Shown: positions 14,042-21,433 of the stretch, piece by piece
Layout: each line of letters begins with the position of its first letter
Numbering within the stretch: position 1 is the stretch's first letter
Virus record (IMG/VR): IMGVR_UViG_3300028558_000100
Location: 1-22,899 of that record
Reading direction: 5' to 3' (one strand)
Source: a virus
Length of the DNA stretch: 22,899 bases
The notes under the pieces: generated by a model
The model's input: the letters and a program-made list of their open reading frames with translations, nothing else
Database searches by the model: none
What the model was told of the DNA's origin: nothing
Program-made: the position numbers and the translations under genes

Positions 14042-15217
14042 ATGCCCAAGCACCTCACCCTCGCGGCCCTCGCGGCCGTCGCCATGCTCTGCGCCCCCGA
14101 GGCGGGCGCCACCAGCTACGTCTACGACGCGGGAGCGGACCTCGACGTCGACGGCGGGCAGTACCCGGACGGCGGGCAGATCCCCTGCGCGCCGAAGTCG
14201 AACTGGGCGGAGATGCCCGCGATTCCGGCCTGGCAGAAGGTCGTGGCCTACGAGGTGAACAAGTACCGCGGTGCAATCAGCGACGAGCGCGACGCCACGG
14301 TGCATGGCTACTTCCACGGCCTCGCGGACCAGGGCGTCACGCCGGTGCCGGCGCCCGCGGACGGCGTGCGCGAGTTCGCAATGGACGGTGGGCTGTACGG
14401 CGAGTACCCGGACGCTGGCGTGTTCCGCATCGGCGGCGCCGCAGGCTGGGTGTCCGCGTTCGACTGCGACTTCACCGCGCAGTCGCCGCAGAGCGTGAGC
14501 TCCAACGGGACGATGACCGTCTGTGGCGTGACTGCCGACGTGCAGGTCACCAACGGCGGGCACACCTACGCGAGCGCGATCGCCGTGCTCCCGGACGCTG
14601 GCGGGCTCAGCATTATCGACAACTGCGCGTACAGCGGCTCCAGCGGACTGCCGCTCGTCTCGGATGCAGGCGCAACCAACACCACGCCGCGCTTCGTATT
14701 CGGGCTCGACGCGCTCATCCCGAATCTGAGCTCGTCGACGGCCATCCGGGTGACCACTTGGAACGCGCCCTGGAGCGGCACGATCACGAACGACGGCTTC
14801 ATGGTCGCCGTGGACAACGGCGGAAACAACAGCGGCAACTTCGCTCTGTACGGCTACGGTGAGGGATACACAAACTCGGCCGGTTCGAAATACATGCAGT
14901 GGTCGAACCAGGAAGCCAGCAGCACAGCCACGAACGTCGCGGGGCAGCTGGACGTGATGGAGCAGATGACGATCAACCGCGGGATGATGAACCAGGACGC
15001 GCTCTTCTCGTCTGGGTCGACCACGACGTTTCCGCCCGTCGAGGACAGCTTCTCCGCGCGCGCCATCATGAGCGTCTCGTCCAGCATCACCGCGCTGAAC
15101 TGGACGTACACGGCCGCGTCGCCGGCGAACTTCCTCGCTGGTCTTGCGTGCCCGTGCGGCAACTCCGGCGTCACGCCCTGCACCGTGCGGCGCCTGAAGA
15201 TCGAGTACCGGCCGTAG
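14042..15217 (+). CDS. Predicted exported protein, function unknown
   Basis: 391 residues beginning MPKHLTLAALAAVAMLC and a likely signal peptidase I site after AGA (21-23), so it is probably sent to the periplasm or beyond. The mature part is strand-rich, has scattered cysteines (a C-P-C near the end), and contains seven D-A-G or D-G-G turns, for example YDAG, VDGG, PDGG and PDAG. No known enzymatic motif. The end is basic (VRRLKIEYRP). It follows the tail fibre in the operon, where a fibre chaperone or second fibre would be expected. Whether it joins the virion is unknown; a signal peptide is unusual for a virion part. Not recognised as any family. Confidence 0.7.
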   Translation: MPKHLTLAALAAVAMLCAPEAGATSYVYDAGADLDVDGGQYPDGGQIPCAPKSNWAEMPAIPAWQKVVAYEVNKYRGAISDERDATVHGYFHGLADQGVTPVPAPADGVREFAMDGGLYGEYPDAGVFRIGGAAGWVSAFDCDFTAQSPQSVSSNGTMTVCGVTADVQVTNGGHTYASAIAVLPDAGGLSIIDNCAYSGSSGLPLVSDAGATNTTPRFVFGLDALIPNLSSSTAIRVTTWNAPWSGTITNDGFMVAVDNGGNNSGNFALYGYGEGYTNSAGSKYMQWSNQEASSTATNVAGQLDVMEQMTINRGMMNQDALFSSGSTTTFPPVEDSFSARAIMSVSSSITALNWTYTAASPANFLAGLACPCGNSGVTPCTVRRLKIEYRP

Positions 15218-15282
15218 CAGGGCGGGGCACCTCACCACTCGAAGCACATCGGCTGCGCCTCGCGCGCGGCATGGAGACCCTC

Positions 15283-15774
15283 ATGCGTCGAACGCTCATC
15301 GGCTGCGCTTGCTTGGCGGCCACAATCGTCGGGGCCGCGTTCCTGTTCGGCAGGCCCGCCGACGCCTCGCCCGTGCGCCAGGTCGCGGAGCTGGTGCGCG
15401 CGGGCATCAACTCGATGGGCTCGCAGACCGTGGCTCCGGCGCCGCCTGCACCCGCTGACCCGCTCAACTGCGCCATGCCGAACGACGGCGGCAGCTGCTG
15501 CATCATCTTCCAGCACACGGGGCCGATGCAGATCGCCGTGACGTGCCGATCGGGCACGAATGGGACCGACTGCGATCTACGGAAGACGACTTCGTTCGGC
15601 GACGGCGGCGTGCCCGGCATCTACCCCGACGCGGGCGGCCCCTACGTGCAGCTTGGCGGCGGGAACCTCATCCAGGCGAACACGACCCGCTACATGCAGG
15701 TGGCGGCGAACATCGACACGATCTGCGAAGGCACGCCCGACGGCGGCACGAACCAGGTGGCGGGGCTCCAGTGA
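15283..15774 (+). CDS. Predicted exported small cysteine-rich protein
   Basis: 163 residues from ATG 15283, preferred over the in-frame ATG at 15271 because GGAG lies 6 nt upstream and it starts MRRTLIGCAC, a good signal peptide leading to a site near ADA (26-28). The mature chain has six cysteines that could form three disulfides (LNC, SCC, TC, DC, IC), consistent with an oxidising periplasm. It has four D-A-G or D-G-G turns, including GDGG and PDAGG. Its stop overlaps the next start in TGATG. Not recognised as any family. Confidence 0.65.
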   Translation: MRRTLIGCACLAATIVGAAFLFGRPADASPVRQVAELVRAGINSMGSQTVAPAPPAPADPLNCAMPNDGGSCCIIFQHTGPMQIAVTCRSGTNGTDCDLRKTTSFGDGGVPGIYPDAGGPYVQLGGGNLIQANTTRYMQVAANIDTICEGTPDGGTNQVAGLQ

Positions 15775-16112
15775 TGCGCGGGGTGTTGATCACCGCTGCT
15801 CTCGCGGCGCTCACGTCGACGACGCTACCCATCTACGTGCAGGACACGCCTGAGCCGTACCCGACGTCGATCGAGACGCTGATTCAGGTCGAGGACGTCC
15901 AGCAGCAGCTCAACGCCGGCCCCTACCACGGCCTCGCCATCCAGTCCCGCCCCCCCGCGGTCCCCGATGGCGGCCTCGCCACATTCGCGCACCTCAACGA
16001 CGCGGGCGCTCCGGTGCAGGCGCTCGTGCTCCCCGACGGCGGCGTTTACGACTACCTCGGCATCGGCGGACCCATCGCGCCGCAGTCGGCGACGCGGCTG
16101 GTGGAGGCGTAA
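15774..16112 (+). CDS. Small protein with hydrophobic N-terminus, D-G-G-rich
   Basis: 112 residues starting MRGVLITAALAALTSTTLPIYVQD. The first 20 residues are hydrophobic and could be a signal peptide or an uncleaved anchor; no strong cleavage site is obvious. The chain contains PDGG twice and NDAG once, each in a short strand context (for example LPDGGVYDYLG). Overlaps both neighbours by one base (TGATG and TAATG), so it is translated with them. Its role is unknown. Confidence 0.6.
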   Translation: MRGVLITAALAALTSTTLPIYVQDTPEPYPTSIETLIQVEDVQQQLNAGPYHGLAIQSRPPAVPDGGLATFAHLNDAGAPVQALVLPDGGVYDYLGIGGPIAPQSATRLVEA

Positions 16113-18100
16113 TGCGAACTCTCCTCGCGCTGCTCGTCCTTTCCCTGTCCGCCCCCGCCTACGCCCAGTGCGGCCCCGACGGCATGGATAGCGTGTGCGG
16201 GCCGGGGCGGCAGAACAGCATCCCTGCGCCCGTTTTCCTTTTCGCCGCTCCCTCCGCATCCGATCCCGCATCGCTGACCGCCTCCACGGGGCAGACCGCC
16301 ACCTGCACGGGTGGCTTTCCCGGCTCGCTCATGGCGGACGGCGGCCTGCTCGCGTACTCGGTCAATGGCCATTGCCGCGTCGACTATCGCGGCGTCGTGA
16401 GCGAGGAGGCTCGCCACAACTGGATCGCCCAACCGCTCGCGCTCAACAACGCTGCGTGGACGCACCAGCACAGTCCGTCGATCACCGCAGACGCCTGCAC
16501 GTTCATCGACGGCACCGCGACGGCCGATCTCGTGGTGAGCGGCGGCAGTGACGATTTCAGCGCCACCTATCAGGCGTTCTCATCTCCCGACGCAGGCCCG
16601 TGGACGCTGAGCGGGTGGCCATCTGGCTCGGACGCCGGGCCCAGTCTCGACATGGAGCGTAGCGGCGGCACGGCGTTCTCCTCGTGCGCCTGCTCTGTCG
16701 ATGCTCCCTACCTCTGCTACGGCTCAGGTGGAACGGACTGCTACGCGCAGTTCAACAAGGCCGTTGGACCGTCGCCGGCTCGCCTCTCGGTGACGACGGC
16801 CGACTCGTCGAATCTCACGTCGCTGCTGGGGATCGTCACGCCCGGCCAGTACGGAGCGGCGTCGAACGCTCCCGGCGCGTCTTCCTGCTGGGGCGGCATC
16901 CAGCTTGAGTACGGGCAGTTCGCCACCACGTTCATTCCAGACGGCGGCTCTCGCGCGGCAGACGTGATCGACTGGGGCGCCGTCACCCTCAGCACCACGC
17001 CGAGCTTTTCGGCGGCGGTGCAGCTTGAGGGTCTGCCGGTGGTCGGTACGGCCATGGTCGCAGACCTCACCGATGGCACGCACTCGTGGACGATCGCGGT
17101 GAATCCCGCCGGCACCGTTACCTGCTCCTATGGCGTGAACACCGACACCAGCTCGGCCACCGTCACGCCGGGCATGGTTGAGAGCGTGGCCTGCTCGTAC
17201 AACGGCACGGCGATCCAGACCTCGGTTCACGGCGTCACACACAGCACGGCCGCGAGCTTCACGCCGGCCACGAGTTTCACGCACCTCTACATGGGCAGCG
17301 ACGGCACGACGAACCAGCTCAACGGGTTCGTCTCTGCGGCGTGCGCGTCGAAGATCTCCACCCAATGCACGAGTTCCAGCGCGCCGAGCGTTCCCGCTTC
17401 GGGGCTCGTCTACTGGTTCGACGCCGACGACGTGGATGGCAGCAACAACTCCACGATGTTCACGGGCGCGTCCGTTTCGACCTGGGTCAACCTCGGCAGC
17501 GGAGAGAGCGGCACGGGAAACACCGCGCCGATGTTCATCTCGAATTTCGTCTACGGACATCCAGCCGTGAATCTCTCTGGGTCCACGCAGATGATCGACA
17601 TGGGCGCGGGCAGCGAGAGCACCGCGGCGTTCCTCCACCAGACGGCCGTGTTCGACATCGTGATCGCGCTACAGGGCGTGCGCTACACCGCGAGCAATCC
17701 GTTGCTCGACACGGACGAAAACGGATCGCTCGGAACCGGGCTCGACATCTCCGTCGACTCCAGCGGCCACCCGATCGCGCGCATCGCGTCCTCGGGAACT
17801 GCGGTTGTGAACTACACCGCCACGCACACGGCGCTTCCGCTGTTCTCGTGGGGGATCATCGAGGTGACCGGCGACGGGTCTTCGATCTCCATCTCCACCG
17901 ACATGCAGAAATTCGAGAGCGCGCCCATCACGGGTGCCCTGCCCGCAGGGATCTCCACCGACCATCTCTTCATCGGCGGCTGGAACAGCACGGCCGGCTG
18001 GGACGGCTCGATCGAAGGCGCGCTTATCTACAACCGCCAGCTCACGGCTGCCGAGCGCCTCGGCCTGAAGCAGTTGCTTGCACAGAGGGCCGGGCTATGA
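16112..18100 (+). CDS. Exported protein with fibre-type lectin and LamG-like domains
   Basis: 662 residues, the largest in this block. It begins with a clear signal peptide, MRTLLALLVLSLSAPAYA, with cleavage after A18. Residues about 98-285 form a phage fibre/carbohydrate-binding-like domain: RHNWIAQPLALNNAAWTH at the start and GIQLEYGQFATTFIPDGGS-RAADV at the end, a pattern common in tail fibres. Residues 290-415 and 430-662 are two concanavalin A/LamG-like beta-sandwiches, the second ending in GGWNSTAGWDGSIEGALIYNR and a short LTAAERLGL helix. Domains suggest glycan binding. A fibre would not normally carry a signal peptide, so this may be an exported surface lectin. Stop overlaps the SGNH start (ATGA). 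Confidence 0.75.
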   Translation: MRTLLALLVLSLSAPAYAQCGPDGMDSVCGPGRQNSIPAPVFLFAAPSASDPASLTASTGQTATCTGGFPGSLMADGGLLAYSVNGHCRVDYRGVVSEEARHNWIAQPLALNNAAWTHQHSPSITADACTFIDGTATADLVVSGGSDDFSATYQAFSSPDAGPWTLSGWPSGSDAGPSLDMERSGGTAFSSCACSVDAPYLCYGSGGTDCYAQFNKAVGPSPARLSVTTADSSNLTSLLGIVTPGQYGAASNAPGASSCWGGIQLEYGQFATTFIPDGGSRAADVIDWGAVTLSTTPSFSAAVQLEGLPVVGTAMVADLTDGTHSWTIAVNPAGTVTCSYGVNTDTSSATVTPGMVESVACSYNGTAIQTSVHGVTHSTAASFTPATSFTHLYMGSDGTTNQLNGFVSAACASKISTQCTSSSAPSVPASGLVYWFDADDVDGSNNSTMFTGASVSTWVNLGSGESGTGNTAPMFISNFVYGHPAVNLSGSTQMIDMGAGSESTAAFLHQTAVFDIVIALQGVRYTASNPLLDTDENGSLGTGLDISVDSSGHPIARIASSGTAVVNYTATHTALPLFSWGIIEVTGDGSSISISTDMQKFESAPITGALPAGISTDHLFIGGWNSTAGWDGSIEGALIYNRQLTAAERLGLKQLLAQRAGL

Positions 18101-18678
18101 AGATCGCTTGCCTCGGCGACTCAATCACCTACTACGGCTCGCCCGGGACGGCGTTCCCGTTTCCACAGGTGTTGCAGAAGTTGCTCACCGTCGCCTCACC
18201 GGGCACGCACCTGGTGGCGAACCACGGCGTGCACGGCGACAAGGTGACGGCCGGCATCACCACCCGCTACGGCACGGATATCAAGCTCAAGGGCTACGAC
18301 GCGTTGGTGTTCCTCGGCGGCATCAACGACGTGGCCGCAGACGTGAGCGCCGCGAGCATCGAGAGCGCGGCGCAGGCCATCCTCGACGACGCGCGCGGTC
18401 GCGGGATGACTGTCGTCATCATCGGCATGAGCCCATTCGGGGGCGACAGCACGGATTACACGGCGCCGCGAGAAACGACACGGCAGAACGTCAACACGTC
18501 GTATTCGAATTGGGCCGCAACCAACTCGGTGCCGTTCATCAATCTGGACACGCAGCTCGGCGACGGCGGAAGCCCGGTCAAGCTGCAGAGCCAATACGCC
18601 TATCTCGACGGCCTCCACATTCTGCAACCGGCCTGCGACCTCATCGCCGCGCAGATTGAGACCGCACTGGGGCTCTGA
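18097..18678 (+). CDS. SGNH/GDSL-family hydrolase
   Basis: 193 residues overlapping the preceding lectin gene by 4 bp (ATGA). The family blocks are present: block I CLGDSIT with nucleophile Ser9, block II around G44-G47 (NHGVHGDK), block III GGIND with Asn77, and block V DGLH with Asp171 and His174, so it is likely active. SGNH hydrolases remove acyl or acetyl groups from carbohydrates or lipids; the phage version often deacetylates a surface glycan or peptidoglycan. It has no signal peptide, so it would act in the cytoplasm, in the virion, or through the lectin neighbour. The tight coupling suggests a shared glycan target (inference). Substrate unknown. Confidence 0.85.
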   Translation: MKIACLGDSITYYGSPGTAFPFPQVLQKLLTVASPGTHLVANHGVHGDKVTAGITTRYGTDIKLKGYDALVFLGGINDVAADVSAASIESAAQAILDDARGRGMTVVIIGMSPFGGDSTDYTAPRETTRQNVNTSYSNWAATNSVPFINLDTQLGDGGSPVKLQSQYAYLDGLHILQPACDLIAAQIETALGL

Positions 18679-18680
18679 CC

Positions 18681-18719
18681 ATGACCTCCCGCACCGCCAT
18701 CCCGGAGCCCGCGCCGTGA
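18681..18719 (+). CDS. Possible 12-codon leader peptide
   Basis: ATG at 18681 opens a 12-residue frame (MTSRTAIPEPAP) ending at TGA 18717-18719, which overlaps the GTG start of the next gene (GTGA). Such an arrangement can couple translation. It may equally be chance; no Shine-Dalgarno for the ATG is clear. Confidence 0.25.
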   Translation: MTSRTAIPEPAP

Positions 18720-19066
18720 GCCCCCGCGACCCGCGACCGGACACGCTGGACCCCGACGACACGCCGCCGCGGCAGTCGGCTCGGACGGACATGCCCGCTG
18801 GAATCTCGGAGCTCGAACGCGTGGTGCTGGCCGAGGTGCGTCGCATTGGCCGCGCCGTCGACGCGCTCGCCGAGCGCGTGGAGTCGAAGCTCGACGTGCT
18901 CGCGCGCGACGCGAAAGCCGAGTCCGAGAAGCTCGAAGCGCGCGTCAGAGCGCTGGAGCTCGAATCCGCCAAAGCCGGCACGCGCATCGGCATGTGGGGC
19001 GCGCTCGCGGGCATCGCGGCTGCTGGCGCCGCCGAGGCGATCTTCGCCGCACTGATTCACCACTGA
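18716..19066 (+). CDS. XhlA-like coiled-coil membrane protein (possible lysis accessory)
   Basis: 116 residues from GTG 18716, chosen for GGAG 8 nt upstream; a frame extending further upstream overlaps the hydrolase. The N-terminal 25 residues are Pro/Asp/Arg-rich and disordered. Residues 30-88 form a strong heptad helix (LERVVLAEVRRIGRAV, then repeated V/L-E-x-x patterns), and 91-113 is one hydrophobic transmembrane helix (IGMWGALAGIAAAGAAEAIF). A coiled coil followed by a C-terminal membrane anchor recalls the XhlA/hemolysin-like proteins of lysis modules. Location before the lysozyme supports a lysis role, but it could also be a small envelope protein. Confidence 0.55.
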   Translation: MSPRDPRPDTLDPDDTPPRQSARTDMPAGISELERVVLAEVRRIGRAVDALAERVESKLDVLARDAKAESEKLEARVRALELESAKAGTRIGMWGALAGIAAAGAAEAIFAALIHH

Positions 19067-19101
19067 GCCGCCCAAGAGGGCACGAAAGAGGAGAACCGCA
19101 C

Positions 19102-19617
19102 ATGCTGACCACCATCCTCGCCACCGTCTTCGGATCCATCACCCTCGTCGGGGCCGTCGCGCTCGCTGCGAAATGGGGCGCGAGCTCGGGCCTGGGCACC
19201 AAGGCCGGCGGGCTCGTCCAGAACCTGCCCGCCGTGGACCTGCACACCAAGAGCGACACCTTCAACGAGGCCGCCGACGCCGCGGGGAACACCGTCGAGA
19301 CGGTGCTCAAGAACACGCTCACCGGCGACGCGCTCCAGAAGTTTTTGACCTTCCTCGCCACCGGCCCGAGCGAGACGCAGGTGATCACGTACCTGGAGAC
19401 GAACTTCGGCACGTCGCTGGTCGCGCAGGCGGAAGCGAGCCTGCCGGCGCTGCTCAAGCAGGAGCTGGGCATCCTCGGGCACGCGGTGCCGGGCGTGCTG
19501 GGCTCGTTGCTCGCGAAGGCCGCGCCGGTCGTGGCCACGCAGGCGGCGCAGCAGAAGCTCACCAGCGCCCAGGTGCTCGCGGGACTGACCGCGATGAGCG
19601 CGGCGAAGGCGGCGTAG
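19102..19617 (+). CDS. Membrane-anchored protein, possible holin-like
   Basis: 171 residues with GGAG 8 nt before the ATG. One clear transmembrane segment at about 5-24 (ILATVFGSITLVGAVALAA). The rest is a long Ala/Leu/Gln-rich helical region with some hydrophobic stretches near 120-150, ending in AMSAAKAA. Position ahead of the lytic enzyme makes a holin or related lysis role possible; a single transmembrane span with a large soluble C-terminal part is not a typical holin. Function unknown. Confidence 0.5.
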   Translation: MLTTILATVFGSITLVGAVALAAKWGASSGLGTKAGGLVQNLPAVDLHTKSDTFNEAADAAGNTVETVLKNTLTGDALQKFLTFLATGPSETQVITYLETNFGTSLVAQAEASLPALLKQELGILGHAVPGVLGSLLAKAAPVVATQAAQQKLTSAQVLAGLTAMSAAKAA

Positions 19618-20028
19618 ATGTTGACGCCCGCGCCCACGCCTCGGCCGTCGATGGCGGCGGAGGAAGAGTTTGAGGCGGCCCTGGACGCCCGGCGACGCAC
19701 CTTGCGGCGCATGGTCATTGGGTTCGCTCTCGCGGCGGCGGCCGTGGTGCTGCTCCTTGCCACACAGGCCCACGCCCAGGTGGTGCTTGGCGCTCCCGCT
19801 GCGCCCGACGCCGGCTTCCTCGACGTCCCGGTGGAGCTCGCTGCTGGACAGCCCGCGCCATTCGACGGCTTCGAGCTCTCCGAGGTCCGCGCGCGCCAGC
19901 TCGTCCTCAATCAGCAGCAGGCCGCGCCAGCGTCGAGCGTCACCACCAAGGCCGCCGTGGTGATTGCCGTGAGCGCCTTCGTGCTCGGCGTGGTCGCGAC
20001 GGCCGTGGTTTGGCACGAGGTGAAGTGA
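19618..20028 (+). CDS. Two-span membrane protein, possible inner-membrane spanin or lysis accessory
   Basis: 136 residues, with ATG directly after the previous stop. A basic N-terminus (RRRTLRR, 25-31) precedes a hydrophobic segment (32-50) that ends in AHA (51-53), which could be either a first membrane span or a signal with cleavage. A 54-110 region carries APFDGFELSEV and a PDAG turn, followed by a second transmembrane segment at 111-132 and a short cytoplasmic tail. The next gene overlaps by one base. Location suggests a lysis or envelope role. The small internal domain is not recognised. Confidence 0.5.
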   Translation: MLTPAPTPRPSMAAEEEFEAALDARRRTLRRMVIGFALAAAAVVLLLATQAHAQVVLGAPAAPDAGFLDVPVELAAGQPAPFDGFELSEVRARQLVLNQQQAAPASSVTTKAAVVIAVSAFVLGVVATAVVWHEVK

Positions 20029-20300
20029 TGGCTTGCATCGTCGGAAAGATCGTGGAGTCTCGTTCGCTGATGCCGCTCGCGGACGCCGTGGTCACTGCCA
20101 CCGGGCCCGAGATGGAGGACGAGAAGACCGTCGTCACCGATGAGCGCGGCATCTTCATCCTCACGGGCATCACGGGCCCAGTCCGCCTGCACCTGGAGAA
20201 GGAAGGGCACGTGGTCACCGACGACGTGGCCGCACCCGGGCAAGCGGTGCACCTGACGATGAGGAAGGCCAGCAAGCCGAGCGGCGAGAAGATCGAATGA
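20028..20300 (+). CDS. Small carboxypeptidase-regulatory-like (beta-sandwich) protein
   Basis: 90 residues overlapping the previous gene by one base (TGATG). The sequence has the CarboxypepD_reg pattern: GKIVESRSLMPLADAVVTATGP, then KTVVTDERGIFILTGITGPVRLHLEKEGH, the typical (G-x-V)-x-x-(P-L-x-x-A-x-V)-(T-D-x-x-G-x-F) layout of an Ig-like/prealbumin domain. No signal peptide is visible. Such domains mediate binding at surfaces; in a phage lysis block its job is unclear. An unusual neighbour here. Confidence 0.55.
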   Translation: MACIVGKIVESRSLMPLADAVVTATGPEMEDEKTVVTDERGIFILTGITGPVRLHLEKEGHVVTDDVAAPGQAVHLTMRKASKPSGEKIE

Positions 20301-20395
20301 TGCTCGTGCTCGGCTTCTCCATCGGCCTGCTCGTGGGCGTCCCGCTCGGGGCTTTCGTGCTCGGGCCGTGGATCAACCGGAATGGAGGGCCGTGA
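20297..20395 (+). CDS. 32-residue single-span membrane peptide
   Basis: ATG 20297 overlaps the previous stop (ATGA), and its TGA (20393-20395) overlaps the next start (TGATG). The product, 32 residues, is almost entirely one transmembrane segment: MMLVLGFSIGLLVGVPLGAF, then VLGPWINRNGGP. It is translationally coupled on both sides and lies directly ahead of the lytic enzyme, so it may be a small holin, antiholin or lysis regulator (inference). The second Met codon (20300) is an alternative start. Confidence 0.55.
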   Translation: MMLVLGFSIGLLVGVPLGAFVLGPWINRNGGP

Positions 20396-21063
20396 TGCTC
20401 GGCCCCGTCACCGCCCAATATGCCGACCTCATCGACGCGCTCTACAAGCGCGGGCCCACCGAGGCGCGCCCCTATGCCGAGTTCATCGCGAGCGCCGCGG
20501 TGTCGCGTCCCTCGCCGCTGATCACACCCGAGCGGCTGGCCTGGGTGATGACGGGCATCGGGCTGCGAGAAACCGCCTGGGGCACGTCGAAGGACCTGGA
20601 CGTGCTCGGGCCCACCGGCACGGGCGACTTCGGCGCGCGCCATCGCCGGCCGAACCCGAACCTCTTCAAGGTGCCGCCCGTCTACCAGGGCGTCGCGAAC
20701 CTGCCCGACGAGCACGGCCGCGTCTATGTGCTGCCCATCCACGGCCGCGGCTGGGGCCTCGGGCTCATGCAGCTCGACTGGGAGATGGAGAACGAGCGCG
20801 CTCAGGTGCTCCTACCCAGCGGCGCGCCGGCCTGGACCGATCCGCGATTCAACATCGAGGCGGGCACCGAGATCTTCCTGGAGAAGCTCGCCGCGCTCGG
20901 TGTCGAGCGGCAGGCCATCGCGGCCTTCAATTGCGGCGTCGGCGGCGTGCGCGCGGCGCTCTCCGCGGGGCAGAACATCGACGCGAACACGACGGGCGGC
21001 GACTATTCGCGCTGGGTGCTGGAGAAGCTGGCCGGGTGGGGCGCTCCGGCGGTGGCGGCGTGA
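20395..21063 (+). CDS. Lytic transglycosylase / lysozyme-like endolysin (GH23-type)
   Basis: 222 residues from ATG 20395, with GGAGG 6-7 nt upstream; an upstream GTG at 20368 is less likely. Catalytic Glu candidate is Glu59 in GIGLRETAWG. The family motif G-x-G-L-M-Q lies at 121-126 (WGLGLMQLDW), and A-F-N-C-G-V-G-G-V (177-185) is the Ala-x-Asn-x-Gly motif of SLT-type enzymes. It cleaves peptidoglycan, most likely for host lysis at the end of infection. There is no signal peptide, so a holin or similar would be needed. The C-terminal part (about 190-222) is a small helical tail. Confidence 0.8.
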   Translation: MLGPVTAQYADLIDALYKRGPTEARPYAEFIASAAVSRPSPLITPERLAWVMTGIGLRETAWGTSKDLDVLGPTGTGDFGARHRRPNPNLFKVPPVYQGVANLPDEHGRVYVLPIHGRGWGLGLMQLDWEMENERAQVLLPSGAPAWTDPRFNIEAGTEIFLEKLAALGVERQAIAAFNCGVGGVRAALSAGQNIDANTTGGDYSRWVLEKLAGWGAPAVAA

Positions 21064-21269
21064 CCTGCCAGAAGCATCCACACAGCTTGCCGGAGACGGC
21101 ATTCGACTGCCGGATGCGCGAGGTGAACAAGCGGCTCTCGCGCGAGCTCATGAAGCAGCGCAACGGCTGGGAGCGCGTGGTCTATGCGCCGCCGATGTTC
21201 CGCGAGCCCGACCTGACCCGCGACGAGGTGCCCGTGATGCACTTCTTCGGCGCGAGGCGGCGCCCGTGA
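21060..21269 (+). CDS. Small basic protein, unknown
   Basis: 69 residues from GTG 21060, overlapping the endolysin stop (GTGA). No strong Shine-Dalgarno is seen; coupling to the upstream gene is likely. The chain is rich in Arg, His and Lys (CQKHPHSLPETAFDCRMRE, and an RRR end) with two cysteines. No family recognised. Its position between lysis genes suggests a late gene of unknown purpose. Confidence 0.5.
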   Translation: MTCQKHPHSLPETAFDCRMREVNKRLSRELMKQRNGWERVVYAPPMFREPDLTRDEVPVMHFFGARRRP

Positions 21270-21433
21270 ATTACATCGAGTGGACCGACGCAGACGCCGC
21301 GATCGCGAAGCTCGTCGCATCGGGGCTCCTGGCGGTGCTCGGGCTGCTCGTCGTCTTCGTGGCTGGCGTCCTGGTGCTCCGCGCGCTCGGCGTCACCTGG
21401 CGCGACGTGGTGGAGGAGATCGGGGGAGAGTGA
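21266..21433 (+). CDS. Small single-span membrane protein
   Basis: 55 residues from GTG 21266, overlapping the previous stop (GTGA). An acidic N-terminus (EWTDADAAIAKLVAS) leads into one transmembrane segment (GLLAVLGLLVVFVAGVLVL, about 20-38), then an acidic tail (DVVEEIGGE). Coupled to the next gene by TGATG. With its neighbours it forms a chain of tiny membrane proteins next to the endolysin; a holin-like or lysis-control role is possible but unsupported. Confidence 0.5.
   Translation: MNYIEWTDADAAIAKLVASGLLAVLGLLVVFVAGVLVLRALGVTWRDVVEEIGGE

Noticed and set aside
13994-15247. 417-codon minus-strand open frame opposite the first exported protein
   Set aside because: Arg/His/Val-rich shadow; the plus-strand gene has a signal peptide and start context.
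17341-18678. Plus-strand frame extending the SGNH hydrolase upstream across the lectin gene
   Set aside because: The upstream 250 residues are Arg/His-rich out-of-frame translation of the lectin gene; the hydrolase starts at ATG 18097 with a normal block I.
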